Source: Branchiostoma lanceolatum
Lineage: Eukaryota > Chordata > Leptocardii > Amphioxiformes > Branchiostomatidae
Length of the DNA: 64,000 bases
Assembly (NCBI RefSeq): GCF_035083965.1
Contig: NC_089738.1
Coordinates: forward strand, 13,418,734 to 13,482,733
Reading direction: 5' to 3'
Part shown: positions 9,101 through 19,199 of the stretch, in pieces
Layout of the letters: every line of letters starts with the position of its first letter
Numbering within the stretch: position 1 is the stretch's first letter
The notes under the pieces: generated by a model
What the model was told of the DNA's origin: nothing
Seen by the model: the letters and a program-made list of their open reading frames with translations, nothing else
The model's database searches: none
Program-made: the position numbers and the translations under genes

Positions 9101-11932
9101 TCCCGTTAAAGCTACGGATGTCATATCTGAGATGTAGGTACCATTAGGAAAGGTCAGAAAACCTGGTCATAAATTATGCTAATGAGGGCCTCGTTTGCAT
9201 AATTTATGCAGAAACTTCATAATACCCTAGTTGCTTCTTCAATTTACCCACTTGACAGTAATAAAACAGTACACCAAATGTCTTTCAAAGAATGTTAGAT
9301 ATTGATTTACTCCACATGATTGTAAATATGAATGTTAACGTCGTAACCTAGTATTTTACCGACTGTATGTTTAATGTAATGATCATGTTTTCCCCAGGGT
9401 TTTCCCTTAGAAACTAGCTTTCGCTAGTTGCGCAACCCTAGGATGTAAATACAATGTACATGCTGAACCAATAAATAGCTAGATAAACTAAAACAATGGC
9501 CAAACATGATACAATTCTACGCTATCCCAGTACGGACTGTGCGAGCTGTACACTGCAAAATTATGTAGTTACCCAAAAAATACAATTTTTGATACAGATT
9601 AAAAAAGAAAAATGCCCGAATTTTTTTGGTTTGCTTCCCAGTGCTGATCCAGGTGAGAAAGGCCTACGTAATGAAGTACCGGTCCGAGTGAGCAGTAATG
9701 GCCGGGTGGAATGGAGTGTAGAGACCCTGACTACCACCGTGTGCAATGCAGACCCGTTCTACTTTCCTGCAGACACCATGGAATGCCACATCTGTTTTTC
9801 TGCAGCTACAGCAATCAAGCAAACCATTCGTAAGGCTTTTACGGATTATGCTTTGTGCCAATTTGGTTTAATATCATTACTGCTTACAGCAATGTCCATA
9901 CCATAACCATGATACAAAACCTTTCAGAGGTGTGGCATTTGTGGAAAAGAAAATATCATCTTTGAACAAAAGGATACCAGATTTTGCAACTAGGGGTTGT
10001 TACTTACATAGGATAAACTTTTGTCGTCATCAACCACAATAAAAAAATGGCTTGTTTTTATATCTGGTACATGTTATCCTGATGGCAACAAAACATATCA
10101 AGTGATAATTTATTGGAACCATATGTTGAACATAGAATGCCAGGGAGGGAGGTCTTCAGCAGACAACAGAAACAGTCCGTGTAACTCTTATTCTACTGCA
10201 AAAACGGAGGGCGAGTGGTACAGAAAGGATAATATCTTCGCAAAAGACAACAGGGAGGCGTGCTTTACTGTTCATCTGGCGAGGATCCCCACGTTCCACA
10301 TCGCCACGACTGTTGGACCCTGCATCATCCTGGTGGTGTTGATGATCATCACCTTCATCTTGCCACTGGACAGGGGAGACCGGATCTCGTTCGGAGTGAC
10401 CATTCAACTCTCCATGGTCGTATCTCTTGTATTTGTGACAGACGTACTTCCTGTCAAGGGAGCTTTGCCATTTTTTGGTGAGTGAAATTGAATAAGATTA
10501 GACTGTCGTCAGATTCAGTTTTATTTACATTTTCATGTACAAAGGGGCTCATGATTTTTAAGATTCACTTATTAAAACATAACTATAATATTACGAATTT
10601 ACAGATAACTTTCGCAAACAGATTGAAAATAAGACGAGTTTAGTTTCACTTATACATAAACAATTCACCAACTTGACAGTCAGAGAAGTGAATTGGAGTT
10701 ACATTAGTTGCTCAATGTTCACCCATAACACTGTTGAACAGTACAGTAAAACTTGGTGGTATTGGTAGTCAGTACGTGTGGTAGAACAGTTTTTGTAATC
10801 AAGGAATGTTTTAAAAACCATTTGTTCTACATATCTATAACCTTAGGTTGTTTTGATGTGACTTATTCAGCATTCTTTCAGCTGTTTACCATGTGTAATG
10901 TTACAGCTACGCTGATCATCGTGTGGATGGGGCTGATGGGAATTTTCCTCTTTGTCACTGTGGCCATCATCGTTCTTCACGACCGGGAGGGCAGCCTGTC
11001 TCCGTCGACGAAGATAATTTTTCTCCGCTACATTTCAAAGTACCTACAATTCGTTCCAACACATTTGGGTTTCTTTTTTCTCTGTGTATACTATATTATG
11101 TAATTATATATTATACATATACAATTAAAGCTCAGTGATAATTCCGTCACAATATATCTGTTGTTTTAGAGAAATAAACCATTCTACTGCTACTACTACT
11201 AATGATCCGATATATTTGTTCACCTACAACTTCTTTGATACTATGTATTTGAAGAAGGTATCATTAGATTTTACTAATTTCTTCAATGAGGGTTTTCACT
11301 TTATTGTTTCTTTGGTCTGTTTGCTGGTAGGTCGGTTGGTTGGTATGTTTTCTGTCTTCTAAGATGAGGAATACTTTTCGTTCAGTACATCGTCCATGAA
11401 GAATATGAATATAAACAATAAACTGTAAACAGCATTGAGAAGCATTTGCGTCATTTAATCTTTTTCCCGTTATTGTTTGTTATCAAGGATACTGCTGTTG
11501 GGTGATCTAACAGAAGAGAAGCGTGCAAGCGATGGAGAGACAGGCCTGGCCAACCACCCTGCCATAAAGCTGACCAACTACGTCTTTGAAACCGATGGCA
11601 AGGCGGTGGTCAAGGTCAAAATACATGACGGTGGCAATGAGAGGGCCGGGCAGCCGTCAACGCCTCCCACCGGTCTGGAGGCCAACGGTTCCTCCCGCAT
11701 TCCTGAGCTGATCTCCAGTGTGAAGGAGTTAACCAGGGTGATGAAGACCGAGATGGGGGAGCTGACTACGGCGGTTCATAACCAGACAGAGGAGCTAAAC
11801 AAGACCATGAAGAACGAGGAGGAGGTGTCCGACTACACCCTGCTGGCTAAGGTCCTGGACCGGCTGTGTCTTGTCATGTACATCATCAGCATCGTGGCAG
11901 CCGTCCCCATGACCATGTATTTGGCCAAGTAG
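474..11932 (+). CDS. Chimeric YWTD-EGF-lectin-LDLa-Frizzled-kringle-sushi / Cys-loop channel protein (5' partial)
   Basis: Nineteen exons join in one frame: 474-704, 1019-1178, 1815-1939, 2465-2627, 3083-3192, 3486-3593, 3862-4254, 4673-4789, 5238-5499, 5768-5931, 6208-6429, 6681-6869, 7246-7358, 7649-7693, 7808-7917, 9642-9829, about 10103-10477, 10907-11039 and 11488-11932 (stop TAG). All junctions have GT/AG and compatible phases, and the total divides by three (about 1216 aa from the first visible codon). Predicted product: a type I-like ectodomain of adhesion/endocytic modules fused to a four-pass pentameric channel subunit at the plasma membrane. The acceptor of the 10103 exon is uncertain; 10136 and 10160 also keep frame, and 10160 gives the usual receptor length. 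The start codon and signal peptide are not seen and may lie left of the window. The alternative, two adjacent genes split after the sushi exon, is less likely because exon 7246 has no convincing start or signal peptide and continues the phase-1 chain. Domain entries follow. Confidence 0.8.
1649..1741. repeat. Near-perfect 42-bp inverted repeat (hairpin) in a propeller intron
   Basis: The left arm at 1649-1690 and the right arm at 1700-1741 are reverse complements with one mismatch, separated by a 9-nt loop. It lies in the intron between the exons ending at 1178 and starting at 1815. It could be a small foldback element, a recent inverted duplication or a hairpin RNA source. A weaker inverted repeat (CTGGCTCTC / GAGAGCCAG) lies just upstream at about 1579-1635. 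Confidence 0.85.
3486..3593 (+). CDS. Exon encoding an LRP-type EGF-like domain
   Basis: The exon encodes about 36 residues with six cysteines in EGF spacing, including the signature CSSSNGGCQELC and GWTCAC. It lies immediately after the propeller, the standard propeller-EGF packing unit of LDLR/LRP proteins. It is a symmetrical phase 1-1 exon. No calcium-binding consensus is obvious. Confidence 0.88.
3862..4254 (+). CDS. Exon encoding a C-type lectin domain
   Basis: A single 393-nt phase 1-1 exon encodes about 131 residues. It starts with CLSGYTAYGGACFK, has the conserved WFGLND core and ends with the EPN...WND...CxxxYKFICQ signature. EPN plus WND are the calcium and sugar ligands of mannose-type C-type lectins, so calcium-dependent carbohydrate binding is plausible (inference). 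All four core cysteines are present and nothing is truncated. Confidence 0.92.
4673..4789 (+). CDS. Exon encoding an LDL-receptor class A repeat
   Basis: The exon encodes about 39 residues with six cysteines and the calcium-cage motif CDGITDCTDGSDE. This is a complete LDLa module on a phase 1-1 exon. In LDLR/LRP proteins such modules bind basic patches on ligands. Confidence 0.92.
5238..5931 (+). CDS. Two exons encoding a divergent Frizzled-like cysteine-rich domain
   Basis: Exons 5238-5499 and 5768-5931 (residues about 469-610) resemble the Frizzled CRD. There is an opening CLPI, then a long helix region with 'LPNQLGQ' and 'YHPELRKF', and a C-terminal 'PCRSWCEEV...LPRCDLFP...DGCW'. Only six of the usual ten cysteines are present; the cysteines expected around 'LPN' and after 'YHPELRKF' are missing. 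CRDs of this type also occur in corin and some receptor kinases, where they stand beside LDLa or kringle modules. Wnt binding cannot be assumed. Confidence 0.8.
6208..6429 (+). CDS. Exon encoding a kringle domain
   Basis: A phase 1-1 exon of about 74 residues has the six kringle cysteines and the hallmark segments CYHGIGVNYRGTWS, NNYCRNPTG, RPFC and the closing CDAIPC. Kringles occur in haemostatic proteases, ROR kinases and Kremen. This one has no protease beside it. The usual lysine-binding DxD motif is not evident, so lysine binding is not predicted. Confidence 0.92.
6681..6869 (+). CDS. Exon encoding a sushi (CCP) domain
   Basis: A phase 1-1 exon of about 63 residues has four cysteines in CCP order: GCWDRGPPNYG, VTYTCNEGY, EVRCIGGG and the terminal IWQYDKPSCS. 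This is a complete sushi module. It is the last ectodomain module before the channel part. Confidence 0.9.
7246..11932 (+). CDS. Exons encoding a Cys-loop (nicotinic-type) channel subunit
   Basis: Exons 7246-7358, 7649-7693, 7808-7917 and 9642-9829, plus the start of the next exon, form the ligand-binding domain: 'VDLDEKKEQL', 'TWQDGRLSWDPKYY', 'IWTPTL', 'RNADPG', and a canonical Cys-loop of two cysteines separated by 13 residues with YFPAD inside. The 10103-10477 exon encodes M1 (FHIATTVGPC...) and M2 (DRISFGVTIQLSMVV...). Exon 10907-11039 encodes M3, and 11488-11932 encodes the cytoplasmic loop, an amphipathic helix and M4 (DYTLLAKVLDRLCLVMYII). Asp at -1', Leu at 9' and Asp at 20' of M2 predict cation selectivity. 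The aromatic box is degenerate: there is no Trp in loop B and no YxCC in loop C, so acetylcholine is an unlikely ligand. Confidence 0.9.
7927..9220. mobile_element. Intronic hairpin-microsatellite-tandem-repeat element
   Basis: Three parts lie in order within the intron that separates two ligand-binding-domain exons (7917 and 9642). First comes a terminal hairpin (TTCCCCTTCC / GGAAGGGGGA) at about 7927-7957. A TTC microsatellite follows at 7977-8009. About nine head-to-tail copies of a roughly 125-128 bp unit then run from about 8064 to 9220. Each unit contains GATGTAGGTACCTTTAGG and ATGCTAATGAGGACCTCATT. The layout resembles non-autonomous Helitron-related (pearl/HINE-type) elements; that class is an inference from architecture only. 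Confidence 0.7.
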
Positions 11933-11999
11933 AGATCTGGCATGAATAGTGATGAAACGTACAAAACAGTTGTGTATACGTAAATGAAGAAAAACACAA

Positions 12000-12005
12000 A
12001 ATAAA
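12000..12005 (+). other. Polyadenylation signal AATAAA of the chimeric receptor gene
   Basis: AATAAA lies 68 nt after the stop codon at 11930-11932. It is the first canonical signal downstream and a plausible 3' end. Confidence 0.55.
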
Positions 12006-15000
12006 AACCCAGAAACGCAGATGTTTTGTTACGCTACCAATCCCATGTACGAAAATCCGATTTCCAATGCGGGGTCGTAATGATAGATTACTGTCTAGGA
12101 TCTAGAATTTTAATCCGACTTGTGTGCATGTGACAAGCCCTTAATTTGGATTATTTGAACCGGACACAATATTGTTCCTTCAGGCCCTTGTAGAGCCTAC
12201 TTGCACATTGCACAGCACGTTTCCTTGCTGTTTCAGTAGCAGGCCTAGGGTATATAATTTTACAGGGAGGGGTTGCTAGCCCTTCCCCTAAAACATGCGC
12301 GATGCACCTCCTCGAGGACAGGACCCATATTTTACTTCCCTTTCGAAAGACCGAGATGTCCTGACCCAGGTATGAACCGGGGTATCCCAGTTAACAGTTA
12401 ACTGGAATCAGAAGCCCTTATCTTATACTGCTACCAGTTGAGGTAGGATCAGCAATAGACATAATGCTGTTCATCGTTAACTATTATCTAATACTTTATT
12501 AAGTTATTTGGTCCATTTGTTAGAATCGAGCTGTTATGTCAATATATGATATATATTTCTCACATGATCTTATGGGTGAAATCCTGGCAATATCCAAACT
12601 TTATGCAAGTGGGCAAAAAATGTAAATAAATTCACGCATATTGCTTAACAAGTATCCAATACCAGTGAACTAATTGACAAGCCATTTGAATTAACTAGCA
12701 ACATTAGGTCGAATACGAAACACATTTCAGGGCTCAATAAAAAAAGGAAATTTTCTCAATTGCAAAAACACCAGGGGCCTATTGACCTGATTTGTTTTTG
12801 AAAACCGGTGAAGATCATTGCAGCCGTGGATGTCATCCTTACAATCAAGCCAGTGTGGCCTAAGTGTAGTTTGCGAAATGTAGATACATCGTTTTACATT
12901 ATACTAGACTTTGTGTGTGCTGCATGTGTGTGTGATTTATACCATGGTAACATGTTATTTCATTCAATAAGTATCATATCATTACTGTTAATCAAAGGCA
13001 TAATTTAGCCATATATAAAATTGATAACATAGACCATTTCTCTGTAGGATTTTGTCCAAATGCAAAACTCTAGTGCTGTAAACAATAAAACAAATTGAAC
13101 ATTTGCAACGAACTAAGGTCAAACCAATTTTCTACCTTGTCAAACCCTGTCATGATCTGGGTATTCAAACACTCTCAATACCAGTGAAACATTTGCCATC
13201 TTAGATATAAATGTGTATCTATATAGCCGGCGTAACCGCCCTTCGGCGTAACACACTAGCTTCGCAGGCACGCGGCACAGCGACAGCTGGTTATACTACA
13301 CAGCACGACCCGTGACGTCTAAATACACTGAACCAACAGCGCCTGAAGTACATTTTTTCTTAAATGAGTCTGCAATACCAAAACAATTTGTTCTACTATT
13401 TTTTGTCATTGAATACTTAAGGCATTGAATGACCAGTAGATTTTGAAGCTTGTACTGCGTTTGCACTAAGATCTGGTCACTAGACAACCCTATGGGCGAA
13501 ATCCTGCATTGTTCACTAAAAAGAATTTCAACGATTTTGCTATAGTATAGTGAAATATACACCATAGACTATTTAGGTAATGCATATTAATAATTTGGAG
13601 AATAGATGGTAACTATAAGTGTATAGGCAATAGCGCATAATAAAGAGTTTTGATAGCTCCCATCGGATTAGTATTTGTGCCTAATGCATAGCGTTCCAAT
13701 TTTGTAATCTGTCTTTTACGATCAGTAAATGTAAATGGGATCACGTGCATGTTGTTTGAACATCTGATGTATTGATGCCTGCTAACAAACAGAATTTTGA
13801 ATAAAATCTTTGGAAAATGTCGTAGGCTGTGTTTTATTTTGTTATATCCTTCATCCTTCAAGGCGACTGTCCTAATTCCGTTTTGGTTATGCTTACTGCT
13901 GCCAGAACCAAGTGATAATGACCTTCTTGTAGTTGAACAGGGAATGAGAAAAGTACGACCACGGACGGAAAGACGAAGATGCCAGCCGCGTAGAAAGACA
14001 CGTCATAGTCGCCTGTCCATACAGCCAGGGGGTGAACGGCAAAATTGATCTAAATGTACATGTATGTGGTCGAGTTGGATTGTGCCTTGTTTATATTGCA
14101 GTTATGTTGTAGGGCTATCGGGGTCTGAAACCAAAGCCTTACTCTTTGCGACAATGGATTCTAGGAAAGATTGCAAAGTTGTGTTCATTATTGGCCGGTA
14201 TTAACGGTTTATAAATGTAAACGGGTACAAGTATTTGGTAAACATGAACCGTCTACAACTGGCAACTCAACTTTCACACAATCCGCGCGGTACGCACATA
14301 CAAAGTCTACGTGATGTGAATTCTAGATATCCTTTCGTAGGGCTACGGTTCACTTATTGACTAATTCATCAGTAACACGTCACACGTTTCAGACGTCAAT
14401 CAAAGCCAATGAGACACTTTTCACCGCGCTGTTATCTTTCGTCTTTGGTTTTTCTTAGCGTCATTGTACTGCTAAACCTTGTGCCAGCATGGATTATCAA
14501 AAATTGTACGTAACACAATATTATTTTATCATGGCTATTCATTTATTTATTGATGCTTTTCAGAGCAAATGCTAAACAGTTACATTCGGGCGGCTCCTTA
14601 GTCAACCATCCTCATTCATTAAGAATCCAGCCATGATTACTATATATTGAGGAGTTTGGGCGAACACAGAAAAAACGTCTACTAGTGCTCGTTTTGTGTT
14701 GCAGAGCCACCAAGGCCTCGAGGGCATTCAGGAAGTCTGAACTTAGCACAACCGGATACGTTATGTTGGGTGCGTCATACTTAAGGCTCTTCCTGTTTGT
14801 ACAGGTGTTTAAAAACTGGCTCTTGAAGGCGCACCACGACATCCACTGAAATCATAAATATATGTAGCACATCAGAAACTTCCGACCGTACGCACGATGA
14901 CCTCTGACAGACAACCTGGAACCGGTTTGCAGGATAGCAAGGGTCGAATGTGCCTTCGGGATGCACACACACGATTGGAGGTCGCCGTAAGTTCAATCGG

Positions 15001-15480
15001 CCTCTTGAGTGGAGCAAACACGGCTGTGCATGACGGTGACTGTGCGCTTGTTGGCAAGCCTTTGTCAGAGTGAGTGCTGTACAGTTGTAGAATTACAGTT
15101 GTAGAATAACAGTTAGTAATCATAAACTAGTAACTACCGGGTACAGCTGCAAGGTGTTACTTGGCCTACTTTTATCTTTGCTCACTTGTAGGGCTATAAT
15201 GATAACTACAGCTGCTCGCTACGTTCTATATAACCTGTGTATCAAAATGTACATGTCTATTTGCTAAAGACTCGTCTTACATCTGTGTCTTTCTAAGTTT
15301 AGCGAATTCCATCTGCCTTCTTGGTTTGTATTGTCTGCTTACCACCAGAGACTACCATGTCATCACCCTTTGTTTTGATAAGTAAGCAGAGATGGCAGAC
15401 TTAGCCCCAAACCCGTACTTATTTGCGACCTTTCCGGTCCAACAGACAAGACATTGTAGCACTTTGGATGTATGCCAAGT
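12006..15480. other. Intergenic region between receptor gene and transporter array
   Basis: No exon with a recognisable domain was found. Short ORFs (for example 13797-14048) have no visible homology. Some AT-rich phrases recur in degraded form (around 12570-12690, 13140-13200 and 13470-13510), which suggests old repeats. Promoters cannot be assigned. Confidence 0.4.
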
Positions 15481-15497
15481 TGCATCACGTATTGGGA

Positions 15498-15505
15498 AAC
15501 ACACA

Positions 15506-15565
<60 letters not shown>

Positions 15566-15712
15566 AAACGCACACGAAACAAACACACACACGCACATAC
15601 ACATATGAATTGCACACGAAACACACACACACACACTGACACACACACACACACACACACACACATGAAAGCGGCACACGAAACACACACACACACACAT
15701 GAAACGCACACG

Positions 15713-15768
<56 letters not shown>
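15498..15768. repeat. CA/TG microsatellite with interrupted arrays
   Basis: Long (CA)n tracts are interrupted by short recurring phrases such as ATGAAACGCACACGAAAC. It is a compound microsatellite upstream of the first transporter gene. Its long six-frame ORFs (poly Cys-Val or Thr-His) are artefacts of the repeat. Confidence 0.95.
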
Positions 15769-15769
<1 letters not shown>

Positions 15770-15940
15770 ATGGTAACGCCAGACAACTGAGAGGCCAGCC
15801 AAAAACAATACGTCACTTCCGGATTCCAATCACAGGTGGTTTTAAATAGAGTGTCTATGATCTATGTTGCTCCCATGCTGTAATTACTTCATTGCTGTTC
15901 AACACAGGAAGGACTGGACTGTCAACACGCAACTGAAAGA

Positions 15941-18278
15941 ATGGCAAAGGCACGGTTTACTGATAAGCCACCTGATGGCGGATGGGGCTGGATGGTGGTG
16001 GTCGGCACTTTCGTCATACATGTCGTGGTGGTCGGTTCTGCCAAGTCCTTCGGAGTGTTCTTCGCAGAGTTCCGGGAGGTTTTCCAGGAGAGTGCCGCAG
16101 TGACTTCCTTCATCGGTTCCATCCTAGGAGCTGTTTTGTTGATGTGTTGTGAGTAATGCTGCACGACCGTATTGTAGCCAGGCCTCTGAGCTTTCAGTAT
16201 CTACTAGTATGTTGTAAGTAATGTTGATAGACTGCAACCGTAGTACAGCCAGGCCTTGGAGATTGAGTATCTTTTATATAAAGCTTACGGTCTGGACAAG
16301 GTTATTATCAATAACTCGACGCTTCTGTCTCGTTCATGCTTCGAATTTGATGTTTGTCACGGTGATTATTGCATATATTGAAATAGAAGATGACAATGAC
16401 CAAATATGCCATCAATTATGGTCATACTCATGTCCATTGCAACAATGTCAATGTTAATAGAAAAAGGCTGTGAGAGGTAATACACATTGCAGAAGAGAAC
16501 AATGCTTTAAGTGCTCCTAGTAATGCTTCAAGCTGCTATCAATCAATCAATCAATCCATCAGCAATAAATGACGATGATGTTTTACCTTCCAGCTCCCTT
16601 CGCCGGTGCCCTGAGTAACCTGACCAGCTGCCGTACTGTGATCATTGCAGGAGGCGTCATTTCTGCCGTGGGACTTGTCGTCAGCTTCTTCGCACAGACG
16701 ATGATACACCTGTTCTTCAGTGTGGGTATCTTAACAGGTCGGTGTTCGTTGCTTGTTTTCTTCTTTTTCAATCTTTGGCAAGTTTTTGCCACTGCATAGA
16801 AAATGATAGTATTTAGATATGTATACTCTTTTTGATGAGCGAGACTACAATATTTCTATTCAGCACATTTATCAGAATTAAAAAAAAATGTCCACGATAG
16901 CTTAACATAATCTAATCCCACATCTAGCTCCTAATGATTTGGTTAATCGTTGTTATCTTCCTCAGGGTTGGGTCTGTGTCTGATGTACTCTCCAAGCCTG
17001 GCTATGATTGGACGCTACTTCGACAAGCGGCACGCCACAGCCAATGGGATCGCAGTTTGTGGAGCAGGTGTCGGCATCTTTGCTCTTCCTCCACTTTTCC
17101 AGTTCCTTATTGATGAGTTCGGGTGGAGAGGGTCTCTTGTAATCGTCGGAGGTTTACTGCTCAATGGCTGTGTTTGTGGTGCCCTGATGCGGCCCATTCA
17201 ACTAAAGGAACAGCAAGTCGAAAGAGAAGCACAGAGTGATGCTGATCGAAAAAGAACCCTCGTTTCTATTGGTCAGAAAATTATGGAAACATTTGACGTC
17301 ACTTTACTGAAACACCGCTTTTTCCTTGTTTACTGTGTGTCGTTATTTGGAACCTCGCTGGGCAACTCCATGATTTTTGTACACCTTGTAGCCCATGCTC
17401 AAAATATCGGAGTAGAGAAGACTCCAGCCGCTTTTCTACTGTCTATCATGGGAATCTCAGAGGCGGTCTCCAGACTGATAAACGGTTGGCTGTCGGACAG
17501 AAGAAAGATCAGTAAGGTCTATTATTACATGATAGGCATTGCAGGACTTGCCATATCTAATATCGCCATACCGTTCGGGAGAACCTACACAGGCCTTGTG
17601 ATTTGCATGGTGTTCTACGGATTGTTTTCTGGCATTTTCTACCCACTCATTGCTGTTTTGGTGCGAAAATACAGCGGAGTGTCCCGTATTTCCGGTGGGC
17701 TTGGGTGGGCCTTTGTCTTCCAGGGTGCCGCCTTCCTTCTTGGACCACCCGTTGCGGGTAAGCAGTCAATGAAGAAGAAAGTTCTGTTAGAAATAGTCCT
17801 TGTTTCTTTGCTATTAGAATTGGTATATGTAGATTTGAATGGTTACCTAGAATTGTTGATTTCCCCATGCATTACACCTTGTATAATTGATTGTTGCACA
17901 ATAAAGTTTATATTCATAATATATCATATGATGTTCATGTCTTAAGGGTAAGTACTAGTTGTTGGGCCCTGATATACGTACAGGGTGCAGCTCTCAACCC
18001 TCAAGTTTGAGTATCTAACACGTGTCCATGTTTTCCATCGCCCAGGTTGGCTGTATGATGCAACTGGAAACTACGACATGTCTTTCTTCTCGGCTGCCAT
18101 CTTTATTTTCGTGTCAGTGATCGTGCTTCTCCTCAACCCGTGTTCAACGACCAGACGGACACTTGGCCCTGGTACCGGTGAACTCCCGGACCGGTGCGAC
18201 GGAATAGTTATACTTAGCCGCATGCCGCGGGATACCAGCAGTGATGCTGGCCAAAGTAATCCGGGTTTTCCAGGGTGA
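15941..18278 (+). CDS. SLC16 monocarboxylate transporter-like, copy 1
   Basis: Four exons (15941-16148, 16594-16737, 16966-17757, 18046-18278), all with phase-1 introns, give 458 aa. This is a 12-pass major-facilitator carrier of the plasma membrane. It has both SLC16 signatures: DGGWGW at the start of TM1 (residues 12-17) and YFDKRHATANGIAVCGAGVG in TM5. The long TM6-TM7 loop is hydrophilic, and exon 4 carries the last TM and a short tail. It resembles the MCT12/MCT9 branch by eye. It is the most diverged copy of the array (own C-terminus, no foldback in intron 3). It keeps Lys at position 35, aligned without gaps to Lys38 of MCT1, and has ExxxR in TM8 where MCT1 has DxxxR. A proton-coupled monocarboxylate substrate is possible but unproven. 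Confidence 0.93.
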
Positions 18279-18399
18279 ACTGTACTCCTCTGTGTATAGA
18301 AGACAAGATTGAATGCAAACACCGAGAAACGCTGTGGATTAGATACCTTAAATGTTAATATGTTAAATGTTAACTTTTTAACAAAGGATTCGACACAGT

Positions 18400-19060
18400 T
18401 TGCATCAAGGAGAAAATGACATATGCATTAAACTCGATACGCTGAGAAAACTTAGCAGACTTAACTGTGTATTTGGTTACATGTTGCAGTTATGTACGTC
18501 TATCAACAAAACTGAATGTTCACATGATGTACATACATTGTTGGATTCGACATATTTTGACCCAAGTAGAAACATGCATGCCTTTGTAAGTGGTAGATTT
18601 ACGGCGGTCAAAGTATCACAGGCTGATTTCGAGGGAGAAATATACTCGTACTTAGACGAAGCATGTAAAGCCCTGAATATCACCCATGTTTAATATCAAG
18701 CACGTCCCAATACCGGTGCAGTATATACACGTACATATCTTGCTTAAACCTATGACCAAACGGCGACAATAAAACGAGAATTTGGATTTATTTCAAGGGA
18801 TTTTGTCTTCTGTTTTGGAGGGAAATAATAATTGAAGAATCTCACTCTGATTTGCCTTGATCTGGCCTTGATGAAAAGACATACAGCTAGGGCTACTCAA
18901 TCAGCCGGAGGCTATCATAAAGAGTTAGCCCTGGTAACTGGACAGCATAGAAACTCAATAAACAATACAAACGGTTACAATGCACAGTTAAATGCGTTGA
19001 CAGTTTTTAAGTAGGTTACACAAATTATGGAGAACAGTGAATTCTTTTAGACACTGAGAG
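18400..19060. repeat. Duplicated 3' flank (copy 1 side)
   Basis: About 18480-18840 matches 25262-25615 after copy 2, and about 18880-19010 matches 26690-26815. The two matched parts are contiguous here but split by an inserted element after copy 2. This shows that the duplication unit included the downstream flank. Confidence 0.75.
18768..18773 (+). other. Candidate polyadenylation signal, copy 1
   Basis: AATAAA lies about 490 nt after the copy 1 stop, within a block that is duplicated after copy 2 with the same hexamer at 25534. The conservation in both flanks supports a functional 3' end. Confidence 0.45.
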
Positions 19061-19199
19061 ATAAAAAAACAAACGTTACAAGGCTGTCTAAAAGCTATTT
19101 GGCTTGATCTGTATATATATACGCTATGTACAATATCAAGGCAGTACGTTCAGTACGTACAGTGTTTGTTATCAAGCGATAGGTGCTAATATAACTCAG

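Noticed and set aside
8064-9220. Regular repeats that might look like a CRISPR array
   Set aside because: The units are about 125 bp head-to-tail copies without distinct spacers, inside an intron of an animal gene.
12560-13560. Recurring phrases such as CCAATACCAGTGAA and GGGTGAAATCCTG
   Set aside because: Too short and degraded to define a repeat family by eye.
13797-14048. 83-aa ORF with a basic tail
   Set aside because: No similarity visible and no supporting gene structure.
14491-14507. ATG followed by a possible donor as a tiny first exon
   Set aside because: Too short to assess and no downstream exon found that would join it.
15352-15829. Overlapping long ORFs rich in Cys-Val or Thr-His on both strands
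   Set aside because: They are translations of the CA/TG microsatellite, with no start context, domain or splice support.
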